A stretch of 64,000 nt of DNA from Actinocorallia herbida (GTDB lineage Bacteria > Actinomycetota > Actinomycetes > Streptosporangiales > Streptosporangiaceae): NCBI RefSeq assembly GCF_003751225.1, contig NZ_RJKE01000001.1:4216001-4280000 (forward strand). Direction: 5' to 3'. Under the pieces are notes generated by a model. It was not told where the DNA came from. It did not search any database and was given only the letters and a program-made list of their open reading frames with translations. The position numbers were made by a program, and so were the translations under genes. Numbering within the stretch: position 1 is the stretch's first letter; each line of letters opens with the position of its first letter. This document shows, piece by piece, positions 45,610 to 53,822 of the stretch.

Positions 45610-46325
45610 GGCGGTGCCGCCCCTTCGGCCGGGGCTGCGTGCCGCGCCCGGTCCAGGACGGCGCGGGCCAGGATCCGGGACACGTCGTGCCCGCCGGTGC
45701 GCGCGGCCTCCGCGAGGGGCGACAGGTCGGTGCAGGCGATGACCAGGGCGTCGGCGTCGGCCTGCCAGGGTTCGGCGAGGACGCGGGTGAGGCGGCGGGC
45801 CGCGCCGGGCGTCACTCCCTCGGCCTTGACCTCGCGGACCAGGGCGTCGAGTTCGTGCTGGGCGGGGTCGTCGGGGTGGCGCGGGTCGAGGCCCGCGGCG
45901 CGCAGCGGACCGTCCAGCAGCGCGAGGCGCCGGGCGGGACCGGTGCCCGCGAGCGCGGGCCGCCGCACCCCGGCGCGCGCCAGTGCCGCCGCGACCGCGG
46001 TGCGGGCGTCCACGAGCGGGACGCCCACCGCGGCGCGCAACTCGTCGTAGTAGGCGTGGGTGGTGATGGAGGTGAGGGCGAGGACCCCGCAGCCCAGGCC
46101 CTCCAGGCGGCGGGCGACGGTGCTGAGCCGGGGCAGCGGGGACGGGCCCCGGCCGAGCAGGTGGTCGAGCCTGCTCGGAACGGCGGGGTCGGCGATGAGA
46201 ACGGTCTCGGGATGGCCCGCGTCGTCGACGGCGCCCGCCGCCTCGACGAGGTGCCGGTAGAAGGTCGCGCCCGCCAGCGGGCCGAGCCCGCCGATGACGC
46301 CGATGGAGAGCGCGTAGGACGTCAT
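45606..46325 (-). CDS. Asp/Glu-racemase-superfamily protein with one catalytic Cys
   Basis: 239 residues. N-terminal IGVIGGLGPLAG is the hallmark of the family. The first catalytic Cys segment (normally CNT) reads TSITTH, so Cys is replaced by Ser/Thr. The second is intact (VIACTDLSPLAE). Loss of one Cys occurs in arylmalonate decarboxylase-type members, suggesting decarboxylase or isomerase chemistry. ATG 46325 overlaps the dioxygenase gene by four bases. Confidence 0.82.
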   Translation of the reverse strand: MTSYALSIGVIGGLGPLAGATFYRHLVEAAGAVDDAGHPETVLIADPAVPSRLDHLLGRGPSPLPRLSTVARRLEGLGCGVLALTSITTHAYYDELRAAVGVPLVDARTAVAAALARAGVRRPALAGTGPARRLALLDGPLRAAGLDPRHPDDPAQHELDALVREVKAEGVTPGAARRLTRVLAEPWQADADALVIACTDLSPLAEAARTGGHDVSRILARAVLDRARHAAPAEGAAPP

Positions 46326-47059
46326 GTGCCCAGCAGCACCCGTTTGAGGTGGCGGCGCCGGTCCAGGAACGCGTTCCTGGAGTGCAGCATCCGCCAGTTG
46401 TCCCAGACCAGGAGGTCACCGCGGGCCAGCGCGACCGGGGTGTGCGCGGCGGCGAACAGCGCGGCGCCTTCGCGCAGGTAGCGCCCGAGGAGCTCCCCGT
46501 CCGCGCCGGACGGGGAGGCGTCCGGCGCCGGGCGGACGTTGTTCTGCGAGTACCGCAGGATCGCCCTGCCGTCGTGCTCGGCGAGGATCGGGTGGCCCGC
46601 GCGCAGCGCCACCCCGCGCCGGGCCAGGCCCTCGCTGGACCGCCAGACATAGCGGGTCCGCCGCATCCGGCCCCGGTCGGCCGCGCTGAACCTGGCCAGC
46701 AGCGCTCGGCCGTCGGCGAGGGTGGTCTCGCCGCCCGGCCCCTCGGCCGGGCGGACACACCACAGCGCGACGTAGCGGGGCGGCCTTCCCGGCAGTTCAT
46801 AGCCCTCGGTGTGCGGGACGAGCGCCCGGGTGTTGCGCGAGTGGTAGACGTCGTCCATGTCCGGTTCGGGGACGAGGTCCCACACCGGGCGGCCGTCGTA
46901 CTGCGGGAGCACCCGGCCGAGTCCGCGCAGCAGGTCCAGGTGGTCGAAGCCGTCGGGCAGGCCGGTCAGATGCGCGTAGCCGCGGGTGTCGAGGCCGTGC
47001 CGGACCGAGGCCAGGCCGGTGGCCGGTGCGCTGGTCCGGTCCGCGTGCCGCGCGGTCAT
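46322..47059 (-). CDS. TauD/TfdA-like Fe(II)/2-oxoglutarate dioxygenase
   Basis: 245 residues. Metal triad: H-x-E in ALVPHTEGYELPG (near 81-84) and distal His in NWRMLHSRNAF; Arg for 2-oxoglutarate in RRHLKRVLLG at the C-terminus. H-x-E instead of H-x-D is characteristic of the clavaminate-synthase/AsnO-like subgroup. Expected to hydroxylate or desaturate an amino-acid-derived or acyl intermediate. Overlaps both neighbours by four bases. Confidence 0.85.
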   Translation of the reverse strand: MTARHADRTSAPATGLASVRHGLDTRGYAHLTGLPDGFDHLDLLRGLGRVLPQYDGRPVWDLVPEPDMDDVYHSRNTRALVPHTEGYELPGRPPRYVALWCVRPAEGPGGETTLADGRALLARFSAADRGRMRRTRYVWRSSEGLARRGVALRAGHPILAEHDGRAILRYSQNNVRPAPDASPSGADGELLGRYLREGAALFAAAHTPVALARGDLLVWDNWRMLHSRNAFLDRRRHLKRVLLGT

Positions 47060-47937
47060 GTGCCGTCGTCCGGGCGGGTTCCGGTGTCCTCGGCGAGGAA
47101 CCTCAGGACGGCGTCGGTGACTTCGGCGGGGCGTTCCTCCTGGGGGAAGTCGCCGCAGCCGGGCAGGACGAGCAGCCGGGAGTGCGGCAGGAGGGTCGCG
47201 AAGCGGCGGCCGGTCGTGACCGGGACGAGCGGGTCGGCCTCGCCGAAGACGAGCAGGGTCGGCACGGGCAGGCCGCGGAGCGGTTCGGCGAGGGCGTCGA
47301 AGCCGGGTCCGTAGCTCATCCGCATGCCGAGCCCGAAGACCGCCATCGAGTGGCCGCGCCGCCGCAGGTGGGCGTGGTAGTAGGCGAGCGCCTCGGGGTC
47401 GTGCTGGTGGCCGGGGCCGTGCGCGGCCCGCCAGCGCTCCTCGAACGGGCCGCGCGGGAAGACCCGCGCAAGGAGCCGCCCGGCGACGGGCGTGGCGAGC
47501 AGCCGGTAGAGGGTGAGGTTGGCCGCGGTCTCCCCGAGCACCCCCGCGGCCATGACGACGAGCCGGGACACCCGTTCCGGCCTGCGCGCGGCGAACCAGG
47601 CGGCGAGCGAGCCGCCCATCTGGCTGCCGACGAGGACGGCTTCGGGCAGGTCCAGCGCGTCGAGGAGGTCGGCCAGCAGGTCCGCGGACCGGTCGGCGGA
47701 CCAGGCGCGGCCGCGCGGGGCCGGGGACTCGCCGCTGCCGGGCAGGTCCACGAGGATCACCCGGTGGTCGCGGGCGAGCGCGGGGCTCACGTTCCGCCAG
47801 GTGTGCGCGGAGGTGAGGAAGCCGTGCAGCAGCACCAGCGGCGGCCCGTCGGCCGGGCCCTCCTCGCGGACGTGCACGTCGGCGTCGCGCAGCCGCAGGA
47901 GGCGGCCGCGGGCCCGGTCGGGCGCGGCCGTGCTCAT
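47056..47937 (-). CDS. Alpha/beta hydrolase-fold protein lacking catalytic Ser and His
   Basis: 293 residues. Fold landmarks are intact (LVLLHGFLTSAHTWRNVSPA, LPGSGES, FGEADPLVP), but the elbow reads VGSQMGG, with Gln at the nucleophile position, and the His loop reads CGDFPQEE, with Asp for His. The Asp of the triad remains. Cofactor-free oxygenase or cyclase roles are known for such folds; hydrolysis looks unlikely. ATG 47937 overlaps the upstream gene by four bases. Confidence 0.85.
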   Translation of the reverse strand: MSTAAPDRARGRLLRLRDADVHVREEGPADGPPLVLLHGFLTSAHTWRNVSPALARDHRVILVDLPGSGESPAPRGRAWSADRSADLLADLLDALDLPEAVLVGSQMGGSLAAWFAARRPERVSRLVVMAAGVLGETAANLTLYRLLATPVAGRLLARVFPRGPFEERWRAAHGPGHQHDPEALAYYHAHLRRRGHSMAVFGLGMRMSYGPGFDALAEPLRGLPVPTLLVFGEADPLVPVTTGRRFATLLPHSRLLVLPGCGDFPQEERPAEVTDAVLRFLAEDTGTRPDDGT

Positions 47938-48719
47938 CGCGCCTCCTTCAGGAAGTCCAGGAGCGCGTCGTTGAACAGGCGGGGCGACTCGACCGGCGGG
48001 ATGTGCGCGGAGGGAAGCAGGACGGTGCGCGCGCCCGGCACGAGGCCGGCGAGCTCCTCGGTGGCCACGACGGGGAAGAGCATGTCCTGGATCCCGCCGA
48101 CGACCAGCGTCGGGCAGGGCGGCTCGGTGAGCCAGGTGGTGCTGTCGTGCGTGCGGGCCTGCCCGTAGATGCTGCGCAGCGCGGCGGTGGTGTACTGGTC
48201 GAACATCGCCTGCTTGAGCGCGCCCTGCCTGCGGTCGAGCACCTCGTAGTTGGCGGCGGAGAACAGGAAGCTCTTCAGCACCTCCCAGAAGTTCGCCAGG
48301 TCGTCGCGCTCCAGGAAGCCGTACAGCATCCGCAGGAACAGCTCGGTGGACTCGCGGGCCTTGGCGAACGTGGCGACCAGCGCCAGCGCCGACAGCCGCT
48401 CGGGATGACGGGCCGCGAAGTGCTGGGCGACGAGGCCGCCGTGGGACAGCCCGGCGACCGCCGCCTTGTCGTGCCCGAGCGCGGTGAGCAGCTCGGCGAG
48501 GTCGTCGGCGTGCTCGGCGTTCGTGGGGAACCCGGTGGTCGACGGGGAGTCGCCGAACCCGCGCATGTCATAGGTGATGACGGTGTACTGCTTGCTCAGC
48601 ACGGCGGTCTGCCGCATCCAGGTGCCGCCCAGGGTGGTCAGCAGCACCAGCGGGGGGCCCTCGCCGCGCGCCCGGTAGCGGATCGCGCCTTCTTTGAGTT
48701 CGACGGTGTCTGTGATCAC
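47934..48719 (-). CDS. Alpha/beta hydrolase (complete triad)
   Basis: 261 residues. LVLLTTLGGTWMRQ oxyanion segment, nucleophile elbow GLSHGG, acid in GGIQDMLFP, and His in SAHIPPVE, so the triad is complete. GTG 48719 is used, 17 bases after the ligase stop, with a GGAG site eight bases upstream. Might act as thioesterase or lactonase in the pathway. Confidence 0.85.
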   Translation of the reverse strand: MITDTVELKEGAIRYRARGEGPPLVLLTTLGGTWMRQTAVLSKQYTVITYDMRGFGDSPSTTGFPTNAEHADDLAELLTALGHDKAAVAGLSHGGLVAQHFAARHPERLSALALVATFAKARESTELFLRMLYGFLERDDLANFWEVLKSFLFSAANYEVLDRRQGALKQAMFDQYTTAALRSIYGQARTHDSTTWLTEPPCPTLVVGGIQDMLFPVVATEELAGLVPGARTVLLPSAHIPPVESPRLFNDALLDFLKEAR

Positions 48720-48736
48720 GGGCTCTTCTCCGTCCT

Positions 48737-50299
48737 TCAGCCGGTCCGCACGGGACGCCAGTGCGCGGTGCGCCCGTACCGCTCGTCGATCTTGTGCCGG
48801 CGGATCTTCATGGTCTCGGTGACGGTGCCCTCGGCGATCGACGGCAGCCGGTCCACCACGGCGAAGCGGCGGACCCGCTCCCACGGGTGCATCGCCGTGT
48901 TCAGCTCGGCGAGCCGCTCCCGGCAGGCCTCGGGGTCGCCGGGCGCCGCGGGGTCGAAGAACAGCAGCGCGCCCAGCGGGGCGTCGTCGAGCTTGGTCAG
49001 GACGCACTCGGCGGCGCCGGTGGCGCGTACGGCGGCCTCCTCGATGGGCCGGACGAAGACCTTCTCGCCGCTGCTGAGGGCCAGGAAGTCGCGGAGCCTG
49101 CCGCGGACGGTCAGGAACCCGTCGGCGTCCAGGCTTCCGACGTCTCCGGTGGCCGCCCACTCCTCCCGGTCCTCGGCCGGGACGATCTCGCCGTCCACGA
49201 GCCTGCCGTGCAGGAACGGGGTCGGGGTCCGCACCAGGATCTCGTCGGTGCCGGGGGCGAGCCGGACCGCGCCCCACGGGATGGGCCGCCCGACGGTGCC
49301 GACCCGGGTCCCGCCGGGGGTGTTGAGACCGACCATGCCGAGTTCGGTGGTGCCGTAGACCTCGAACACCGGCACGCCGGCCGCCAGCAGTTCGCCCAGC
49401 ACCGCCGGGTCGGTGGCGGCGCTGCCGACGAACACCGCGCGGATCGCCGGGCCGAACACCGCACGCAGGTGCGCGTCGGTGTCCCCACCGTCGCGTTTGG
49501 CGGCCTCGCGGGCGCGCCAGTGCAGGTGCTGGAGTGAGCGCGGCACCCCGACGTGCAGGGTCGGGGAGAGCGCCGCGGTGTCGGCGGCGAAGTGCGCGGG
49601 ATCGGACAGGATGAAGTCCATGCCCGCGCCGAGGCCCCAGTACAGCATCATCCGCTGGGGCAGGTGCGACAGCGGCAGGTAGAGCAGGAGCCGGTCGGCG
49701 CCGCCGAAGCCGTAGAGCTCGGCGAACCGGTCCATGGTGAACAGCAGGGGCGCCGGGTGCACCGCGAACAGCTTCGGCTCCGACAGGGTCCCGCTGGTGG
49801 ACACGATGGTGAACGGGCCGTCGGGTGCGGGCTCGTCGGCGAAGAGCGGCTCGGTGGCCGGCTTGAGCTCGCCGTCGACGGCGGGGACGCCCTCCGGCCC
49901 GCCCCCGCCGAGGAAGATGACCTCGAATCCGGCGCGGGTGAACTCCGCGACGTAGGCGGCGCGGTCGGTGAAGACGATCCGGCAGCGGCTCTCGGCGGCG
50001 GTCGCGGTGGCCCGTTCGGGCGGTGCGCTGGGGTACAGGGCGACCGACACGGCCCCGGCCAGCAGGCAGCCGAGGTCGGCGAGCACCCAGGCGTAGGAGG
50101 TGTCGCCGTGGACGGCGACGCGGTCCCCGCCGCGCACCCCGCGGGCGCGCAGCAGGGCGGCGACGGCGAGGGCGTCCCGGTGGCACTGCGGGTAGGAGGC
50201 GCTGGTGAGAGCGCCGTCCCTGCGGAAGTGGAGGGCGCTGCCGGGTTTATCCGGCATCGCCCCCACGATCTCCCGCAGCCGGCAGGAGGCTCCGGTCAC
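48737..50299 (-). CDS. AMP-forming acyl-CoA/acyl-ACP ligase-like protein
   Basis: 520 residues. Adenylation motifs: A3 TIVSTSGTLSEPK, A5 VYGTTELG, A7 ATGDVG, A8 GRLRDFLALSSGEKV, and C-terminal Lys in TETMKIRR. The long-chain ligase-like pattern suggests a carboxylic acid is activated as AMP ester. No carrier protein gene is visible. GTG 50299 overlaps the upstream gene (GTGA). The substrate is the key unknown of the cluster. Confidence 0.88.
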   Translation of the reverse strand: MTGASCRLREIVGAMPDKPGSALHFRRDGALTSASYPQCHRDALAVAALLRARGVRGGDRVAVHGDTSYAWVLADLGCLLAGAVSVALYPSAPPERATATAAESRCRIVFTDRAAYVAEFTRAGFEVIFLGGGGPEGVPAVDGELKPATEPLFADEPAPDGPFTIVSTSGTLSEPKLFAVHPAPLLFTMDRFAELYGFGGADRLLLYLPLSHLPQRMMLYWGLGAGMDFILSDPAHFAADTAALSPTLHVGVPRSLQHLHWRAREAAKRDGGDTDAHLRAVFGPAIRAVFVGSAATDPAVLGELLAAGVPVFEVYGTTELGMVGLNTPGGTRVGTVGRPIPWGAVRLAPGTDEILVRTPTPFLHGRLVDGEIVPAEDREEWAATGDVGSLDADGFLTVRGRLRDFLALSSGEKVFVRPIEEAAVRATGAAECVLTKLDDAPLGALLFFDPAAPGDPEACRERLAELNTAMHPWERVRRFAVVDRLPSIAEGTVTETMKIRRHKIDERYGRTAHWRPVRTG

Positions 50300-50964
50300 G
50301 GCGCTCCCCTGGTGGCGCCCTCGAGCGCGTCGGTGAACAGCTGGGCGTAGGCCCGCAGCGTGTATTCCCAGGTCGTCGTCATGAGCCGGTAGCGCTCAGG
50401 GCTCTGCGCGCACTGCTCGAACGCCTTCTTGACGGTCTCGATGTGCTCCTGGTCCTCCGCGGCGTGCACGCGCAGGAACGAGTTGGCCGTCTGCGCGAAC
50501 TCGTACTGCCCCATCGCCGCCGCGGCCTGCGGGCCGAGCGACGCGCCGAGCCCCTCGGTCGCCGCCGCGAACCCGACGATCGCCGCCGGATCGGACATCC
50601 GCGCCAGGTAGTGGTTCTGGCCGATCATCGTCCAGGCGCCGAGTCCGGGCAGCCCGGACAGGTAGGCGTCGGGGTCGTAGTCGAGATGGCGCAGGTCCCG
50701 CACGCACAGCCGGTCGTGGTGCCGCTCGTCGATCGCGAGGTCCAGGAACCAGTCCTGGAGCCACTCCTCCTTGGCGTGCGCGGCGGCCGCGGACAGGAAG
50801 TACGGTGTCTGCCCGACGAGGAAGTAGGTCTCGCGCAGGTAGGCCGCGTAGACGGGCCTGGTGAGCTCGCCGTTCACGATCGTGTCGATGAACGGGTGCT
50901 CCACCACGAGGTTCTTCAGGACGGGTGCGACCTCGGCGAGGGCGCTGTCGTAGGCTCCGGCCAT
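50296..50964 (-). CDS. Heme-oxygenase-like diiron oxygenase (TenA/PqqC-fold)
   Basis: 222 residues, all helical. VVEHPFIDTIVNGELTRPVY start, H-rich helix HAKEEWLQDWFLDLAIDERHHD and C-terminal helix HAAEDQEHIETVKKAF carry Glu/His ligand candidates, as in HDO enzymes (UndA, SznF, BesC class) that cleave or oxidise C-C and C-N bonds. ATG 50964 starts two bases after the ferritin-like gene stop. Substrate unknown. Confidence 0.78.
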   Translation of the reverse strand: MAGAYDSALAEVAPVLKNLVVEHPFIDTIVNGELTRPVYAAYLRETYFLVGQTPYFLSAAAAHAKEEWLQDWFLDLAIDERHHDRLCVRDLRHLDYDPDAYLSGLPGLGAWTMIGQNHYLARMSDPAAIVGFAAATEGLGASLGPQAAAAMGQYEFAQTANSFLRVHAAEDQEHIETVKKAFEQCAQSPERYRLMTTTWEYTLRAYAQLFTDALEGATRGAP

Positions 50965-50966
50965 CG

Positions 50967-51656
50967 TCAGGCCACCTCCAGGATGCCGAGCTGGGACATG
51001 GTCTCGGTGAAGCGGGCGCGGGTGCGGGGGATGTAGTCGTCGCTGACGAAGCCCGCGTCGGCGGCCCAGCCGATCTTCTCGGCGAGTTCCCCGTTCAGGT
51101 AGCTTTCCAGGTGGTCCTGGTACCACTTGCAGTACTCGGTGGCGCGGCGCCGGTTGTCCTCGCTCTCGGCCAGCAGCCGCCGGGCGACGGTCACCCCGAA
51201 CCCGACGTGCCGCCGCTCCTCCCGTTCGATCCGGTCGAACTGGTAGAAGTACTCGGGCTTGTTGCGGCCCAGCTGGTACAGCTCCTCCATCGCCAGGACG
51301 CCCTCGGCGTAGAGGTTGAGCCCGATGAGGACCTCGAGCTCGTCGTCGCTCTCGAACAGCTTGCGGAAGCGGTCGTCGATGTCCTGGATCCGGTACTTCT
51401 CGTGGTCGAAGCCGTCCCACGGCATGCCCAGCCGCTCGACGCCCTCCCGGAACAGCCTGGCGTGCGTCACCTCGTCCGAGGCGTGGTGCACCAGGTAGGA
51501 CTTCTCCCGCAGGTCGGTGCGGCGCGGGATCCAGCGCGCGCACAGGTCGATGATCTCCAGCTCCGAGGAGTGGAAGTTGACGTAGACGGTGAGGATGAGG
51601 TTCCACACGTCCTCGCCGTAGGTCTCGATGATCTCTTCCATCGGCGTCTTGCTCAT
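50967..51656 (-). CDS. Ferritin-like diiron oxygenase-type protein
   Basis: 229 residues, four-helix-bundle pattern. Ligand candidates: E-x-x-H in SDEVTHARLF (near 60-68), Glu in EGVLAMEELYQ, and EE-x-x-H in EREERRHVGFG. Could be an amine N-oxygenase, desaturase or hydroxylase. Adjacent to a second diiron-type gene of unrelated fold. ATG 51656 overlaps the CMD-family gene by four bases. Confidence 0.78.
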   Translation of the reverse strand: MSKTPMEEIIETYGEDVWNLILTVYVNFHSSELEIIDLCARWIPRRTDLREKSYLVHHASDEVTHARLFREGVERLGMPWDGFDHEKYRIQDIDDRFRKLFESDDELEVLIGLNLYAEGVLAMEELYQLGRNKPEYFYQFDRIEREERRHVGFGVTVARRLLAESEDNRRRATEYCKWYQDHLESYLNGELAEKIGWAADAGFVSDDYIPRTRARFTETMSQLGILEVA

Positions 51657-52219
51657 GGGGCGCTCCCGTCGCGCGCTGCGGCGTCGAAGAGGTCTTCGAC
51701 CTCGATGTCGAGCGCCTTGAGGAATCGGCTGGTCAGGTTGTACATGCCGATCGCGACGACGATGTTGACGATCTCGGCCTCGCTGAACCGCGCGCGCAGC
51801 CGTTCGCGCAGTTCAGGGGTGGTGCCGTCCGGGTCGCGCGTCAGCGTCTCGGCCAGCTCCAGGATGAGCGCCTCGCGCTCCTCGAACACGGTCGCCCGGA
51901 TCAGCGAGTCGCCGATCGCGCTCAGTTCCTTCTCGGCGACCCCCGCCCGGCGGGCGGAGGCCGTCATGTGCGCCATGCAGTAGGCGCACTCCTGGGTCTG
52001 GGCGGTGCCGAGCGCGGCCAGCGCGCGCAGCCTCGGCCCGATCGTCGGCGAGGCGTACACCTGGCCCCAGAACGGGACGAACGTCTGGAGCAGGTCGGGG
52101 CAGTGCGCGAGGGCGCGCAGGATGTTCGGGACGAAACCGTACTGCTCCTCGACCGCCTTGAACGCGGCCTGGACCTCGGGGGGCGCGTCGGCGCCGTCCG
52201 TCAGCTCAACGAACGCCAT
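51653..52219 (-). CDS. Carboxymuconolactone decarboxylase/AhpD-like protein
   Basis: 188 residues. The redox motif QECAYCMAHM (Glu-Cys-x-x-Cys-x-x-x-His) at about 77-86 matches the AhpD core. Possibly a peroxidase-type partner to the oxygenases. Starts 14 bases before the halogenase stop (ATG 52219). Confidence 0.87.
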   Translation of the reverse strand: MAFVELTDGADAPPEVQAAFKAVEEQYGFVPNILRALAHCPDLLQTFVPFWGQVYASPTIGPRLRALAALGTAQTQECAYCMAHMTASARRAGVAEKELSAIGDSLIRATVFEEREALILELAETLTRDPDGTTPELRERLRARFSEAEIVNIVVAIGMYNLTSRFLKALDIEVEDLFDAAARDGSAP

Positions 52220-53810
52220 CGGGCGCCTCCCTGGCGGTGGTCAGGAACCCGTAGCTGACCGCCTCGTGCACCAGGGCCTGCGCCTGGTCGGGGGTGCTGA
52301 CGCCGCTCTCGACCAGCAGGTCGATGAGCTGCGTGCCGGTGCGGTGGCCGTCGGCGCCCGCGAGCAGCGCCTCCAGCGCGGGCGAGAGGGGCACGACCGC
52401 CCCGTCGGGGGTGCTGAGCGAGCGGGCCTCGCGCAGGTAGGCGCCGTCGATCGCCAGGTCGTCCACGATCACCGCGGACCCTGCCGTCAGCGGGGTCTCC
52501 ACATCGACGCCGACGCCGGTGGACTTGCCCTCGAAGATCCCCTCGATGGTGCCGCGCAGCTCCTCGGGGACGTCGAGCCGCTCCAGGTAGCGCCGATACC
52601 AGGACCGGTGGGTGAAGGCGCCGGCGATGAGCGAGATGAACGCCTTCTCCGGCGCCAGCCCCGGCACGTCGAACTGGCTGCGCGCGTGCCAGAAGTAGGA
52701 GTCCTTGCTGCTGCCGTGGCCGCTGTACAGGAAGTAGACCTGGGCGCGCAGCCGGGCGAACTCCTTGCGGTAGGCGTTCTCGTAGAACTCCAGCACCCGG
52801 GCGCGGTCGAGCTCCGGCTTGTCGAGCACGGTGTTGACCGTGGCCGCGGCGAGGAAGCCGCTGAGCATCGCCAGGTGCACGCCGGTGGAGAACAGCGGGT
52901 CGATGAAGCAGGCGGCGTCGCCGACGGCGATGTAGCCGTCCCCGGCGAACTTGTCGTAGATGTAGGACCAGTCGCGCTGGACGCGGACCGTGTCCACCTG
53001 CTCGGCGCCCTCCAGCCGGGCGGCGATCTCCGGGGTCTTCTCCAGGCACTCCTTGTAGTAGGCCTCGAGGCCGATGCCCTTGTTCTCGTTGAACGCCTGC
53101 CGGTCGACGACCGCGCCGATGCTGGTGATGTCATCGCGCAGCGGGATGAACCACCACCAGCCGTCGGAGAACGTCGGCAGGAAGGTGTTGCCCCGGTCCA
53201 GGCCCTCGCCCCGGTCGGCGCCGCGCCAGTAGCTCCAGATCGCCATGTTCTGCAGGGAGGTGTCCCACTGCTGCTCGTGCAGCCGCTTGGTCACCAGCCC
53301 GCCCTGCCCGGAGGCGTCGACGATCCAGCGTGCGGTGACCCGGCCCCGGCGGCCCTCGGCGGTGGCCTCGTAGTCGACGGTGACGGTGCCGTCGTCGGCG
53401 ATGGCGAAGTCGGCGACCCGGTGCTCCTCACGGGCGTCGACGCCGTGCTCGCGGGCGTTGTTCAGCAGCAGTTCGTCGAACGAGGAGCGCTCGACCTGGT
53501 AGCCGTAGTCGTACGGCATGGCCAGGGCGTCCTTGAAGTAGACCTTCCAGGGCTCGCGCTGCTCCCCCCACACCCATTCGACGCCGTACTTCTTGATGTA
53601 GCCGTCGTTCTCCAGCGTCTCCAGGACGCCGATCCGCTTCATCAGGTCCGCGGTGCCCGACAGCAGGGACTCGCCGATGTGGTAGCGCGGGAACTTCGCG
53701 GACTCGAAGAGCACGACGCGTTTTCCGGCGTCGGACAGCAGGGTCGCGGCCATGGAACCCCCGGGGCCGCCCCCGATGACCACGACGTCGAATTCCTCGA
53801 CAGGACTCAC
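52206..53810 (-). CDS. FAD-dependent halogenase
   Basis: 534 residues with the flavin-binding GGGPGGS near the N-terminus, IGESLLSGT, and the halogenase motif W-x-W-x-I-P as WWWFIPLRDD near 220. The C-terminal 100 residues hold a winged-helix-like part (HRTGTQLIDLLVESG). Start GTG 53810 is preferred because GGAG lies six bases upstream; ATG 53822 is possible. Expected to chlorinate or brominate an aromatic or activated methylene. A flavin reductase gene is not nearby. Confidence 0.9.
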   Translation of the reverse strand: MSPVEEFDVVVIGGGPGGSMAATLLSDAGKRVVLFESAKFPRYHIGESLLSGTADLMKRIGVLETLENDGYIKKYGVEWVWGEQREPWKVYFKDALAMPYDYGYQVERSSFDELLLNNAREHGVDAREEHRVADFAIADDGTVTVDYEATAEGRRGRVTARWIVDASGQGGLVTKRLHEQQWDTSLQNMAIWSYWRGADRGEGLDRGNTFLPTFSDGWWWFIPLRDDITSIGAVVDRQAFNENKGIGLEAYYKECLEKTPEIAARLEGAEQVDTVRVQRDWSYIYDKFAGDGYIAVGDAACFIDPLFSTGVHLAMLSGFLAAATVNTVLDKPELDRARVLEFYENAYRKEFARLRAQVYFLYSGHGSSKDSYFWHARSQFDVPGLAPEKAFISLIAGAFTHRSWYRRYLERLDVPEELRGTIEGIFEGKSTGVGVDVETPLTAGSAVIVDDLAIDGAYLREARSLSTPDGAVVPLSPALEALLAGADGHRTGTQLIDLLVESGVSTPDQAQALVHEAVSYGFLTTAREAPDGVR

Positions 53811-53822
53811 GATGCACTCCAT

